Source of the DNA: Flavobacteriales bacterium
GTDB lineage: Bacteria; Bacteroidota; Bacteroidia; Flavobacteriales_F; PHOS-HE28
Direction: 5' to 3'
Length of the DNA: 64,000 nt
NCBI GenBank assembly: GCA_016710965.1
Contig: JADJTW010000003.1
Span: 248,001-312,000 of the forward strand
Shown one piece after another: positions 19,149 through 26,138 of this stretch (position 1 is the first letter of the stretch; the number at the start of each line of letters is the position of its first letter). A program made the position numbers and the translations under genes. Below the pieces are notes generated by a model. The model was given only the letters and a program-made list of their open reading frames with translations. It was not told where the DNA came from and made no database searches.

Positions 19149-19949
19149 ATGGACCTCAAGAAGCTCACCGACCAGGTCGCCGCCATCAGTGTTGATGTGG
19201 CAGCCTTCATCCGCAGCGAAGCGGGCCGCCTCACCGAATCGCGCGTGAGCAGCAAGAGCCTCAACAACCTGGTGACGCACGTGGACCATGTGGCGGAGGA
19301 CCGTTTAGTGGAGGGGCTCGAACTGCTCGTGCCCGATGCAGGCTTCATCGCCGAAGAAGGCAGCGGCGAACAGCGCGAACGGTTCAACTGGGTGATCGAT
19401 CCGCTCGATGGCACCACCAACTTCGTGCATGGCGTGCCCTGCTATTGCATCAGCATCGCGCTCGTCGATGGCACCGAGCCGCTCCTGGGCGTGGTTCATG
19501 AGGTCACGCGCGACGAGCGCTTCACGGCATGGCGCGGCGGCGGCGCTTACCTCAACGGGCTACCCATCCGCGTGAGCGATCGCACGCAACTGCAGGACAG
19601 CCTGCTGGCCACCGGCTTCCCCTATGACGATTTCGGGTACGAAGCCGAGTACATGGACCTGTTGCGCGAGCTCATGCATCGCTCTCGCGGCATCCGTCGG
19701 CTCGGAAGCGCTGCCGCCGACCTCGCTTATGTGGCCTGTGGTCGCTTCGAGGCTTTCTACGAATACGGCCTGAATAGCTGGGATGTGGCCGCAGGCGTGC
19801 TGCTGGTTCGCGAGGCCGGTGGACAAGTGAGCGGTTTCCGCCCCAGCAAGGATCCGGTCTTCGATGAGGAGATCGTGGCCACCAACAGTTCCATCCACAA
19901 CGAACTGCTGGAAGTGATCGAGCGCAACTGGCAGCGCCAGGATTCTTGA
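19149..19949 (+). CDS. suhB: Inositol monophosphatase family protein
   Basis: 266-residue Mg-dependent phosphatase of the IMPase/SuhB family. The metal-binding motifs are present: E-E-G at I-A-E-E-G-S-G-E, D-P-L-D-G-T-T-N-F in W-V-I-D-P-L-D-G-T-T-N-F-V-H-G, and the C-terminal S-W-D-V-A-A-G. The length is normal for the family. The likely reaction is hydrolysis of inositol-1-phosphate or a related sugar phosphate. It lies 17 nt after lgt and probably shares its transcript. The ATG at 19149 is chosen because family similarity begins there; the upstream open frame overlaps lgt. It is convergent with the ABM gene that follows. Confidence 0.9.
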   Translation: MDLKKLTDQVAAISVDVAAFIRSEAGRLTESRVSSKSLNNLVTHVDHVAEDRLVEGLELLVPDAGFIAEEGSGEQRERFNWVIDPLDGTTNFVHGVPCYCISIALVDGTEPLLGVVHEVTRDERFTAWRGGGAYLNGLPIRVSDRTQLQDSLLATGFPYDDFGYEAEYMDLLRELMHRSRGIRRLGSAAADLAYVACGRFEAFYEYGLNSWDVAAGVLLVREAGGQVSGFRPSKDPVFDEEIVATNSSIHNELLEVIERNWQRQDS

Positions 19950-19955
19950 TCCTTT

Positions 19956-20336
19956 CTATTTCGCTGAAGCGGGCCGAACGAATCCCGCCAGCCGCTTCAC
20001 GGAATTCCCCGTCACATACAGGTCTTCCACGAAAGTGCCGTCCGGCAAATAGACGCGCATGGTGAGGAAGAGGTCCTTGTGCTTGGCCTTGAAGGCGCTG
20101 AAGGCGCCGGTGACGTGGGCCGTTAGCGCAGCTGCATCCTTGTACACCTCATAGAAGCTCACTACCGTCGGCGAGGGCGTCGGCTGATTGAAGCCTTTCA
20201 TGTCCGGGACATGCACGAGGTAGAACAATGTGCCCGGCTCGTTCTTCTTCACAACGGCAGCGAGCTTTTTCAGCGCCTTCAAGGCTTCCGCCTCTTTGCC
20301 GGGCTTCATGTTCCATTGTCCGATGATGGTGATCAT
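19956..20336 (-). CDS. Antibiotic biosynthesis monooxygenase (ABM) domain protein
   Basis: 126-residue single-domain protein of the dimeric alpha-beta barrel ABM superfamily (putative quinol monooxygenases and relatives). It begins M-I-T-I-I-G-Q-W-N-M-K-P-G-K-E-A-E-A, with the family's opening strand and P-G-K turn. A central P-G-T-L-F-Y-L-V-H and V-V-S-F-Y-E-V-Y-K-D-A-A-A-L match the usual x-E-x-Y-x-D-x-x-A-x-x-x-H pattern (A-H-V-T follows). It diverges from the acetoacetate-decarboxylase-like gene at 20451 over 114 nt and may serve the same cluster. The substrate is not predictable. Confidence 0.75.
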   Translation of the reverse strand: MITIIGQWNMKPGKEAEALKALKKLAAVVKKNEPGTLFYLVHVPDMKGFNQPTPSPTVVSFYEVYKDAAALTAHVTGAFSAFKAKHKDLFLTMRVYLPDGTFVEDLYVTGNSVKRLAGFVRPASAK

Positions 20337-20450
20337 TCGAGTTCGGGTTTCAGAACGAATCTAGATCGGATCGAGCCATGGGGCCGCCTAGGATTGATGC
20401 GACCAAACCGGTATTCTTGTCACCATCCCTACCAACCCAACCTCCTTACC

Positions 20451-21344
20451 ATGGCCAAGCCGCCCATTTTCCCTCCTGTCGATCCGGTTTTCAAGATGCC
20501 GTTCTTCTACTCTTCGCTCTCGCTCATCTGGACCTACTACTGGGTGGATGAGAAGCTGGTGCTGCCGCTGCTGAAGGACACGCGCTTGAAGCCCGCGCGC
20601 TTCACCGATCCGGAGGCGAAAGGCAAAGCCCTCGTGAGCCTCAACTTCCAGAACTACGCGGCCCTGCTGGGCATGGTGATCAGCGGCACCAACGAGATCG
20701 AGTTCAACGTGCATTGCTATCCGGCGAAGGATGAAGCGGCCGTACCCGTGTTATCGTTGCAGGACTACCTCTATGGCCAGGACGCTACGAAGCTCATTGG
20801 CGAGATGCGCCTGCATGTGCCCGCGGACAACGCGGTGGCGGTGCAAGCCGGTGTGAAGTGCTTCGGCGAACGCAAGTTCCTCACCTCCTTCGATTACATG
20901 GTGCCAACACCCGATGCACCCACGATCGAGACCTGGAGCTACACCGTGTACGATCCCACCTACGAAGGCGACAAGACGCGCGCGATCTACACCCTCACCG
21001 CCGACCTCACCACCATGAAACGGCAGGTGGCCAATGGATCGCCGCTCACCTTGTACAGCATGCTGCCCGGTGGCCCGGATCGCCCGCCAGGTGGAAAAGA
21101 CATGGACCTGATCGGCTCGCGCTGGAACATGTTCGGCGTCTATGACATGTACCTCGGCATCGCACCCGCTCAGCAGAAGAACTTCACGCTGAAAGTCGGG
21201 CCGACACAGCACCCGATGGCCATCGACATGCGCAATGTGCTCGGTAAGAGCGCGAAGGTGTGCGCCGTGCGCGTGTTCGTATCGCCGCCCGCCGCCGCTG
21301 AGAACCGCGCGTTCTATGTGGACCTGGGCACGAAGAAGAAGTAA
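20451..21344 (+). CDS. Acetoacetate-decarboxylase-like protein (tentative)
   Basis: 297 residues, ATG at 20451. There is no signal peptide. The pattern L-L-P/K-x-x-x-L-K-P-A-R-F, A-L-V-S-L-N-F-Q-N-Y, N-E-I-E-F-N-V-H-C-Y-P and then A-G-V-K-C-F-G-E-R-K-F-L resembles the acetoacetate decarboxylase fold. In that fold the segment around G-R-E-x-x-G-x-P-K-K carries the Schiff-base lysine; K142 would be the equivalent here. The reaction is not established, and many members of the fold do other lyase or hydratase chemistry. It is the first gene of a plus-strand cluster with the dehydrogenase genes, 77 nt upstream of the small subunit, with an inverted repeat in the gap. Confidence 0.5.
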   Translation: MAKPPIFPPVDPVFKMPFFYSSLSLIWTYYWVDEKLVLPLLKDTRLKPARFTDPEAKGKALVSLNFQNYAALLGMVISGTNEIEFNVHCYPAKDEAAVPVLSLQDYLYGQDATKLIGEMRLHVPADNAVAVQAGVKCFGERKFLTSFDYMVPTPDAPTIETWSYTVYDPTYEGDKTRAIYTLTADLTTMKRQVANGSPLTLYSMLPGGPDRPPGGKDMDLIGSRWNMFGVYDMYLGIAPAQQKNFTLKVGPTQHPMAIDMRNVLGKSAKVCAVRVFVSPPAAAENRAFYVDLGTKKK

Positions 21345-21357
21345 GTCGGTCAGCGGC

Positions 21358-21404
21358 GAATGGTGAATGGCGGATAGCTCTTCGCCATTCACTGCTCACC
21401 ATTC
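21358..21404. repeat. Inverted repeat between the decarboxylase-like gene and the dehydrogenase small subunit
   Basis: The left arm GAATGGTGAATGGCG (21358-21372) pairs with the right arm running from CGCCATTCAC to TCACCATTC (21383-21404), with a short bulge. It could fold in RNA as an intra-operon processing or attenuation hairpin, or be a dispersed palindromic repeat. There is no T-run after it. Confidence 0.5.
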
Positions 21405-21421
21405 ACCTCTCAACTTTTCCC

Positions 21422-21916
21422 ATGGACTACCCCATCGACACCTCCGGTCAATTCCTCGCGATCTCTTCCGTGCTCACGGGCTTCAGCGCCATCGAGTTGC
21501 AAGGCACGGGCTCTGCGGATGCGATCTGGGCCACCGCCACCACCATCGTGGGCGCGCCCATCCTCGGCGACCTTCTCACCGATTGCGGCGAGCTCTTCGA
21601 GAAGAGCAAGGACATCGATGCGCTGGAAGCGGCATTCGCCAAGCGCGTGATCGCCGATCCGCGCTATGGACCCGTGGCGAAGAACTTCATAGGGGCATGG
21701 TACACCGGCGTGTGGGCGGCCCTGCCCAGCGCGTGGTGCGATGCCTACGGCGCCAGCGGCAGCGATGGCACCTTCGTGATATCGCCCACGGTGTACAAGA
21801 GCGGCCTGCAATGGAAAGCCTTCGGCGGAACACCGCGCGGTGGCGTGCCCACCGGCCACGGCGCATGGAACCGTCCGCCGCTCACGCCCATCAACACCAA
21901 CGCACCCAAGCCATGA
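21422..21916 (+). CDS. FAD-dependent sorbitol/sugar dehydrogenase-type small subunit (FAD-SLDH family)
   Basis: 164-residue helical protein. F-L-A-I-S-S-V-L-T-G-F near the N-terminus and I-G-A-W-Y-T-G-V-W ... Y-K-S-G-L-Q-W-K-A-F-G-G-T-P-R-G ... G-A-W-N-R-P-P at the C-terminus match the small subunit of membrane FAD dehydrogenases (FAD-SLDH family). That subunit normally supports and exports the GMC-type large subunit. Unlike the classical subunit there is no visible Tat leader, so this complex may be cytoplasmic. Its TGA overlaps the GMC start as ATGA, which argues for a 1:1 partner. Confidence 0.7.
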   Translation: MDYPIDTSGQFLAISSVLTGFSAIELQGTGSADAIWATATTIVGAPILGDLLTDCGELFEKSKDIDALEAAFAKRVIADPRYGPVAKNFIGAWYTGVWAALPSAWCDAYGASGSDGTFVISPTVYKSGLQWKAFGGTPRGGVPTGHGAWNRPPLTPINTNAPKP

Positions 21917-23781
21917 GCGATCCGATCGTCCTGAAGGAAGAGTACGATGTGGTGATCGTGGGCGCCGGAGCATCCGGGTCCATCGTAGCGCATCAACTGG
22001 CGAAGGCCGGGCGCAAGGTGCTGGTGCTCGAAGCCGGACGCAGCACGCGCGATGATGAAGAAGGCTGGGCCAGCAACGTGGACACCTTCCACCGTGCCGT
22101 GGCCAAGGTCCCCAATTCGGCCTTCCCGGCCACGCAGATGGCACCGCAGCTCGATGTGCTGCAATTCCACAACATCACACCCGGCGTGCCCGATAGCTCC
22201 GGCTATGCCGTGCAGCATGGCCCCCTGCCATTCGGCAGCGACAACAACCGATCGAAAGGCGGCACCACCCTGCACTGGACCGGCATCGCGCTGCGCATGC
22301 TGCCCAACGACTTCCGCATGCAGACCCAGTACGGTGTGGGCGTCGATTGGCCCATCAGCTACGACGACATGAAGCCGTACTACGAACTCGCCGAGCAGGA
22401 GCTTGGCGTTTCGGGCTGCGTGGAAGAGTACCTCATTCCGGTGAAGGACAAGAAGAAGTACTGGGGCGATTACCAGTACCCGATGAAGAAGATGCCGCAG
22501 AGCTACGTGGACCTGAGGCTGAAGGACCGCGTGGATGGCCTGAAGCTGGAACTTGGCGGCGATGACTACGAAGTGCGCGTGGTGCCCACACCGCAGGCGC
22601 GCAATAGCGACCCCAACCCCGACTACAAAGACCCGGTTACAGGCAAGCGCGGCTTCACCCCAATCGGCACGCAAGGCGATCCGCTGCGCGGCGAACGCTG
22701 CCAGGGCAACAGCTGCTGCCCGGCGATCTGTCCCTCGCAAGCGAAATACAGCGGGTTGCGATCGCTGAATCGCGCGATCGCCGCCGGTGCGAAGCACGGC
22801 AAGCCCGTTACGGTGCGCTGCCAGAGCGTGGTGAGCAAGGTGATCACCGATCCGGTTTCCGGTCGCGTCACGGAGATCGAGTACATCACCTACGAGCAGG
22901 TGAGCTACCCGCCGCCACAGACCTTCCGCGTCAAGGCGAACGTGTTCGTGATCTCGGCGCATAGCATCGAGACCGCCAAGCTGCTGCTCATGAGCGGCAT
23001 CGGCAACAGCAGCGATCAGGTGGGCCGCAACCTCATGGACCACCCCACCATGCTCACCTGGGGCCTGATGCCCGAGCCGGTGTACCCCTTCCGCGGCCCA
23101 GCGCAGACCAGCGCCATCACCGCTTTCCGCGATGGGGCTTTCCGCAAGGACATGTGCGCCTTCGTGCTGCCCATCGACAATTGGGGTTGGATATGGAGCT
23201 CCTTCTCGCCCGAAGCCTATGTGGGAGGTGCCGTCGGCGGCGGTTCGTTCGGGCGGAAGCTGCGCCAGAGCGTAGCGCACGACGTATCGCGCCAGATCGC
23301 GCTCCAATGGGAGTTCGAACAACTGCCCGACCCCGGAAACCGAGTCACCATCGATCAGAAGTTCCTCGATCCATTGGGCCTGCCTCGTCCCCAAATCCAT
23401 TACCGCGTTCAGGACTACACCATGCGCTCCATGGAACAGGCGATGCGCCTGAGCGCGGCCATCTTCAAGAAAGCCGGCATCACCGACTTCACCCGCTATC
23501 AGCCCAGCGATGTGGTGTACACCGAGTACAAGGGCAACCCTTACACCTACCGTGGCTGCGGCCACATCGTGGGCACGCACCGCATGGGCAAGACCCGTGT
23601 CGATTCGGTGACCGATAGCTGGCTGCGCTCGTGGGACCACCAGAACCTCTTCCTCGTGGGCTGCGGCGCCATGCCCACCTGGGGCACCAGCAACCCGTCG
23701 CTCACCATGAGCGCGCTCGCATTCCGTGCTGCTGAAGCCATCAACAAGGACCTGGACAAGCAAACACCCAAGCCGCGATGA
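21913..23781 (+). CDS. GMC family FAD-dependent oxidoreductase (large subunit)
   Basis: 622-residue flavoprotein. The Rossmann motif is at the N-terminus: D-V-V-I-V-G-A-G-A-S-G-S-I-V-A-H-Q-L-A, then V-L-E-A-G. G-G-T-T-L-H-W-T-G follows, as does a C-terminal G-T-H-R-M-G ... T-S-N-P-S-L-T-M-S-A-L block that supplies the GMC active-site His and Asn. The cysteine-rich segment C-Q-G-N-S-C-C-P-A-I-C-P near residue 265 resembles that of sugar/gluconate 2-dehydrogenase large subunits. The likely reaction is oxidation of an alcohol or sugar hydroxyl. No Tat signal and no cytochrome c subunit are seen nearby. Both ends are coupled by ATGA: with the small subunit and with the ferritin-like gene. Confidence 0.88.
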   Translation: MSDPIVLKEEYDVVIVGAGASGSIVAHQLAKAGRKVLVLEAGRSTRDDEEGWASNVDTFHRAVAKVPNSAFPATQMAPQLDVLQFHNITPGVPDSSGYAVQHGPLPFGSDNNRSKGGTTLHWTGIALRMLPNDFRMQTQYGVGVDWPISYDDMKPYYELAEQELGVSGCVEEYLIPVKDKKKYWGDYQYPMKKMPQSYVDLRLKDRVDGLKLELGGDDYEVRVVPTPQARNSDPNPDYKDPVTGKRGFTPIGTQGDPLRGERCQGNSCCPAICPSQAKYSGLRSLNRAIAAGAKHGKPVTVRCQSVVSKVITDPVSGRVTEIEYITYEQVSYPPPQTFRVKANVFVISAHSIETAKLLLMSGIGNSSDQVGRNLMDHPTMLTWGLMPEPVYPFRGPAQTSAITAFRDGAFRKDMCAFVLPIDNWGWIWSSFSPEAYVGGAVGGGSFGRKLRQSVAHDVSRQIALQWEFEQLPDPGNRVTIDQKFLDPLGLPRPQIHYRVQDYTMRSMEQAMRLSAAIFKKAGITDFTRYQPSDVVYTEYKGNPYTYRGCGHIVGTHRMGKTRVDSVTDSWLRSWDHQNLFLVGCGAMPTWGTSNPSLTMSALAFRAAEAINKDLDKQTPKPR

Positions 23782-24881
23782 GCCTCACCCACAAATTCGC
23801 GGAACTGGTTCGCGCGATAGAGCCGCAGGACGGTGCTGCGCAGACCATGCCGCTCGTCCCGCTGCGGAAGCCGCGCCAGATCCCCGACGCGGATTCGCTG
23901 CGCGATCACCTGCAGATCGCCTTGGAACTGGAGCTCTCCACCTTGCCGCCCTACCTCACCGCGATGGCTTCCATCGTGGACGGCACCAACCTCGACGTCT
24001 CGGGCCTGATCCGCAGTGTGATGATGGAGGAGATGCTGCACATGGTGCTCGCCGCCAACGTGCTCAACGCCATCGGCGGCAACCCCGTGCTAGCGAAGAA
24101 GGGCGTGGCACCGGAGTATCCCACCGCATTGCCCGACAGCGACGGTTCGTTCCTGGTGAGCGTTGAGCCGCTCAGCCTCGGCGCCATCCAGACCTTCATG
24201 CGGATCGAACAGCCCACGCCGAAGCATACGCCCGCCAAGGCTGATGGATATGCCACGATCGGCCAGTTCTATGCGGCGATCATGGAGGCCATCGTGCGCC
24301 TGTCCAAGAAAGGCGAGATCCGTTTCGACCACAACCCCGGCCGACAGGTGTCGCCAAGTGATTACTACAATGGCCACGGCAATGTGATCCGCGTGCATGA
24401 CTCCTACTCGGCGATCGAAGCCTTGAAGGAGATCACCCACCAAGGCGAGGGGAACGATGATACCATTTTCGAAAGCGGCCATGTGGTGGATGGCGTGGGC
24501 TACGAGCTCGCCCACTACTACCGTTTCATGGAGATCAACCTGGGCCGCCGGTTCAACGAAGGCGATACGCCAGAGAGCGGTCCGACCGGCGCGCTGCTGC
24601 CCGTGGATTGGAGCAGCGTGAAGAACATGATCAGCAACCCGAAGCGCGGCTGGTTCACTGCGGACGACCCGCGCGGCAAGCTCATGGATGAGTGCAACCA
24701 CAGCTGGGCGATGCTGCTGCGCGAATTGCAAGCGGGGTTCCGCGGTGATAAGCAGGGCATCCACCGCGCCATCCCCTGGATGATGAAGCTGAAGTACCAG
24801 GCGCAGGCCCTGATGAACGTGCCCAGCGGCATCGCCGGCATGATGCTGGGGCCGAGCTTCGAGTGGCCGGAGGAAGTTTGA
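23778..24881 (+). CDS. Ferritin-like protein with VioB-type (iminophenyl-pyruvate dimer synthase-like) domain
   Basis: 367 residues; start ATGA-coupled to the GMC gene. The N-terminal domain has H-L-Q-I-A-L-E-L-E-L-S-T-L-P-P-Y-L (E50, E52) and M-M-E-E-M-L-H-M (E84/E85, H88). This is the carboxylate/histidine pattern of the ferritin-like domain also found at the N-terminus of the violacein enzyme VioB. A further acidic/His region follows (Y-E-L-A-H-Y-Y-R-F at about 240), and S-W-A-M-L-L-R-E-L near the end. It probably binds a di-metal site and does oxidative chemistry on a small molecule. Tight linkage suggests it works with the GMC dehydrogenase. The product is unknown. Confidence 0.72.
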   Translation: MSLTHKFAELVRAIEPQDGAAQTMPLVPLRKPRQIPDADSLRDHLQIALELELSTLPPYLTAMASIVDGTNLDVSGLIRSVMMEEMLHMVLAANVLNAIGGNPVLAKKGVAPEYPTALPDSDGSFLVSVEPLSLGAIQTFMRIEQPTPKHTPAKADGYATIGQFYAAIMEAIVRLSKKGEIRFDHNPGRQVSPSDYYNGHGNVIRVHDSYSAIEALKEITHQGEGNDDTIFESGHVVDGVGYELAHYYRFMEINLGRRFNEGDTPESGPTGALLPVDWSSVKNMISNPKRGWFTADDPRGKLMDECNHSWAMLLRELQAGFRGDKQGIHRAIPWMMKLKYQAQALMNVPSGIAGMMLGPSFEWPEEV

Positions 24882-24903
24882 CCCACCATCACATCCCGCT
24901 TCA

Positions 24904-26073
24904 ATGAAAGAACTGCAGACGACAGCCGACACACTGCTCGGCAAGTCGGTATCCGACGGCGATGTTCCCGGTGTTGCGGCGATGGCTGCGGGCCCGGAAG
25001 GGATCATCTATGAAGGTGCCTTCGGTGCACGTACGCTGAACGGGCCGCCCATGACCACCGATACGGTGTGCTGGATCGCCTCCATGTCGAAGGCCGTGAC
25101 GGGCGTGTGCGCGGCGCAGCTCATCGAGCAAGGGAAATTCGACTTGGATGCACCAGCCAGCCGCATTGTACCGGCGATCGGCGAAGCACAGGTGCTTACC
25201 GGCTTCGCTGCTCATGGCCAGCCCATCACGCGCGCGCCCAAACGAGATGTGACGCTGCGTCACCTCCTCACGCACACCGCCGGCTTCAGCTACGAGATCT
25301 GGAACACCGACATACAGAAGGTGCAAGCCGCGTGGGGCCTGCCGGGCATCATCGAAGGGAAGAACGCAGGATTGCGCACTCCGCTCCTGTTCGATCCCGG
25401 TGAGGGCTGGGAATACGGCCTTGGCATCGACTGGGTGGGCAAGATGATCGAGGCCGTCAGCGGCATGGATCTCGGTGCCTACATGCAGCAGCGCGTTTTC
25501 GAGCCGCTCGGCATGGACAGTACGGACTTCCGCATATCGCCGACGATGCGTGAACGGCTTGCAAGCGTTCACCAACGCGGTGAGGACGGAAAGCTCGTGG
25601 CTACGCCGTTCGAGATACCGCAAGATCCCGAATACGTCTCCGGCGGACATGGCCTCCATTCCACCGCAGCGGACTACATGAAGCTCCTGCGCATGATCCT
25701 GAACGGGGGCGAATTCAATGGCATCCGTGTCCTTCAGCCCGAGACCGTGCGCATGATGGCGATGGACCACGCCAATGGGAATCGCGTGAAACCGATGCCG
25801 AGCGCCATACCGCCACTGACCAACCCTTCAGAGTTCTTCCCAGGGTCGCCGAAGACCTTCGGGCTGACATTCCAGATCAACCTGCAGGATGAAGCAACCG
25901 GGCGGAAAGCCGGGACCTTGATGTGGGGCGGCTTATCGAATTGCTACTTCTGGATCGACCCTCATAGCAACCTCTGCGGTGTGTTCATCACGCAGATCCT
26001 GCCGTATTGCGACGTGAAGGCGTTGCCGCTGTTCTATGAATTCGAGAGGGCGGTGTATTCGAGCGCGCGTTGA
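24904..26073 (+). CDS. Serine hydrolase, beta-lactamase (class C) family
   Basis: 389 residues, 22 nt after the ferritin-like gene. The nucleophile motif S-x-x-K is S60-M-S-K63 in W-I-A-S-M-S-K-A-V-T-G. The second element is the tyrosine motif around G-F-S-Y-E-I-W-N at about 120, and G-G-H-G-L-H-S-T-A-A-D-Y lies near 240. No signal peptide is seen, so it is likely a cytoplasmic esterase or amidase rather than a resistance beta-lactamase. Family members include esterases and transesterases in natural-product pathways, which would suit the oxidative cluster. It is convergent with the cyclase gene across 65 nt that show nothing convincing. Confidence 0.88.
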   Translation: MKELQTTADTLLGKSVSDGDVPGVAAMAAGPEGIIYEGAFGARTLNGPPMTTDTVCWIASMSKAVTGVCAAQLIEQGKFDLDAPASRIVPAIGEAQVLTGFAAHGQPITRAPKRDVTLRHLLTHTAGFSYEIWNTDIQKVQAAWGLPGIIEGKNAGLRTPLLFDPGEGWEYGLGIDWVGKMIEAVSGMDLGAYMQQRVFEPLGMDSTDFRISPTMRERLASVHQRGEDGKLVATPFEIPQDPEYVSGGHGLHSTAADYMKLLRMILNGGEFNGIRVLQPETVRMMAMDHANGNRVKPMPSAIPPLTNPSEFFPGSPKTFGLTFQINLQDEATGRKAGTLMWGGLSNCYFWIDPHSNLCGVFITQILPYCDVKALPLFYEFERAVYSSAR

Positions 26074-26138
26074 TGGCTCTGCCGCCATGCGACTGGTCCT
26101 GTTCTGATCGGCGGCTGATGTGATCCGGTGAATGCCGG

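Noticed and set aside
21745..23763. 672-codon open frame opposite the GMC oxidoreductase
   Set aside because: The composition is antisense-like (many H, R, V, A) and the plus strand has intact GMC motifs with ATGA-coupled neighbours.
23778..24881. Violacein biosynthesis (VioB)
   Set aside because: Only the ferritin-like domain resembles the VioB N-terminus; the protein is far shorter and no VioA, C, D or E partner is present.
24904..26073. Antibiotic-resistance beta-lactamase
   Set aside because: It has the S-x-x-K fold but no signal peptide, and the cluster context suggests an esterase-type member.
26074..26138. GCCGCC...GGCGGC as a bidirectional terminator
   Set aside because: The loop is over 20 nt and there is no T-run on either side, so it is not convincing.
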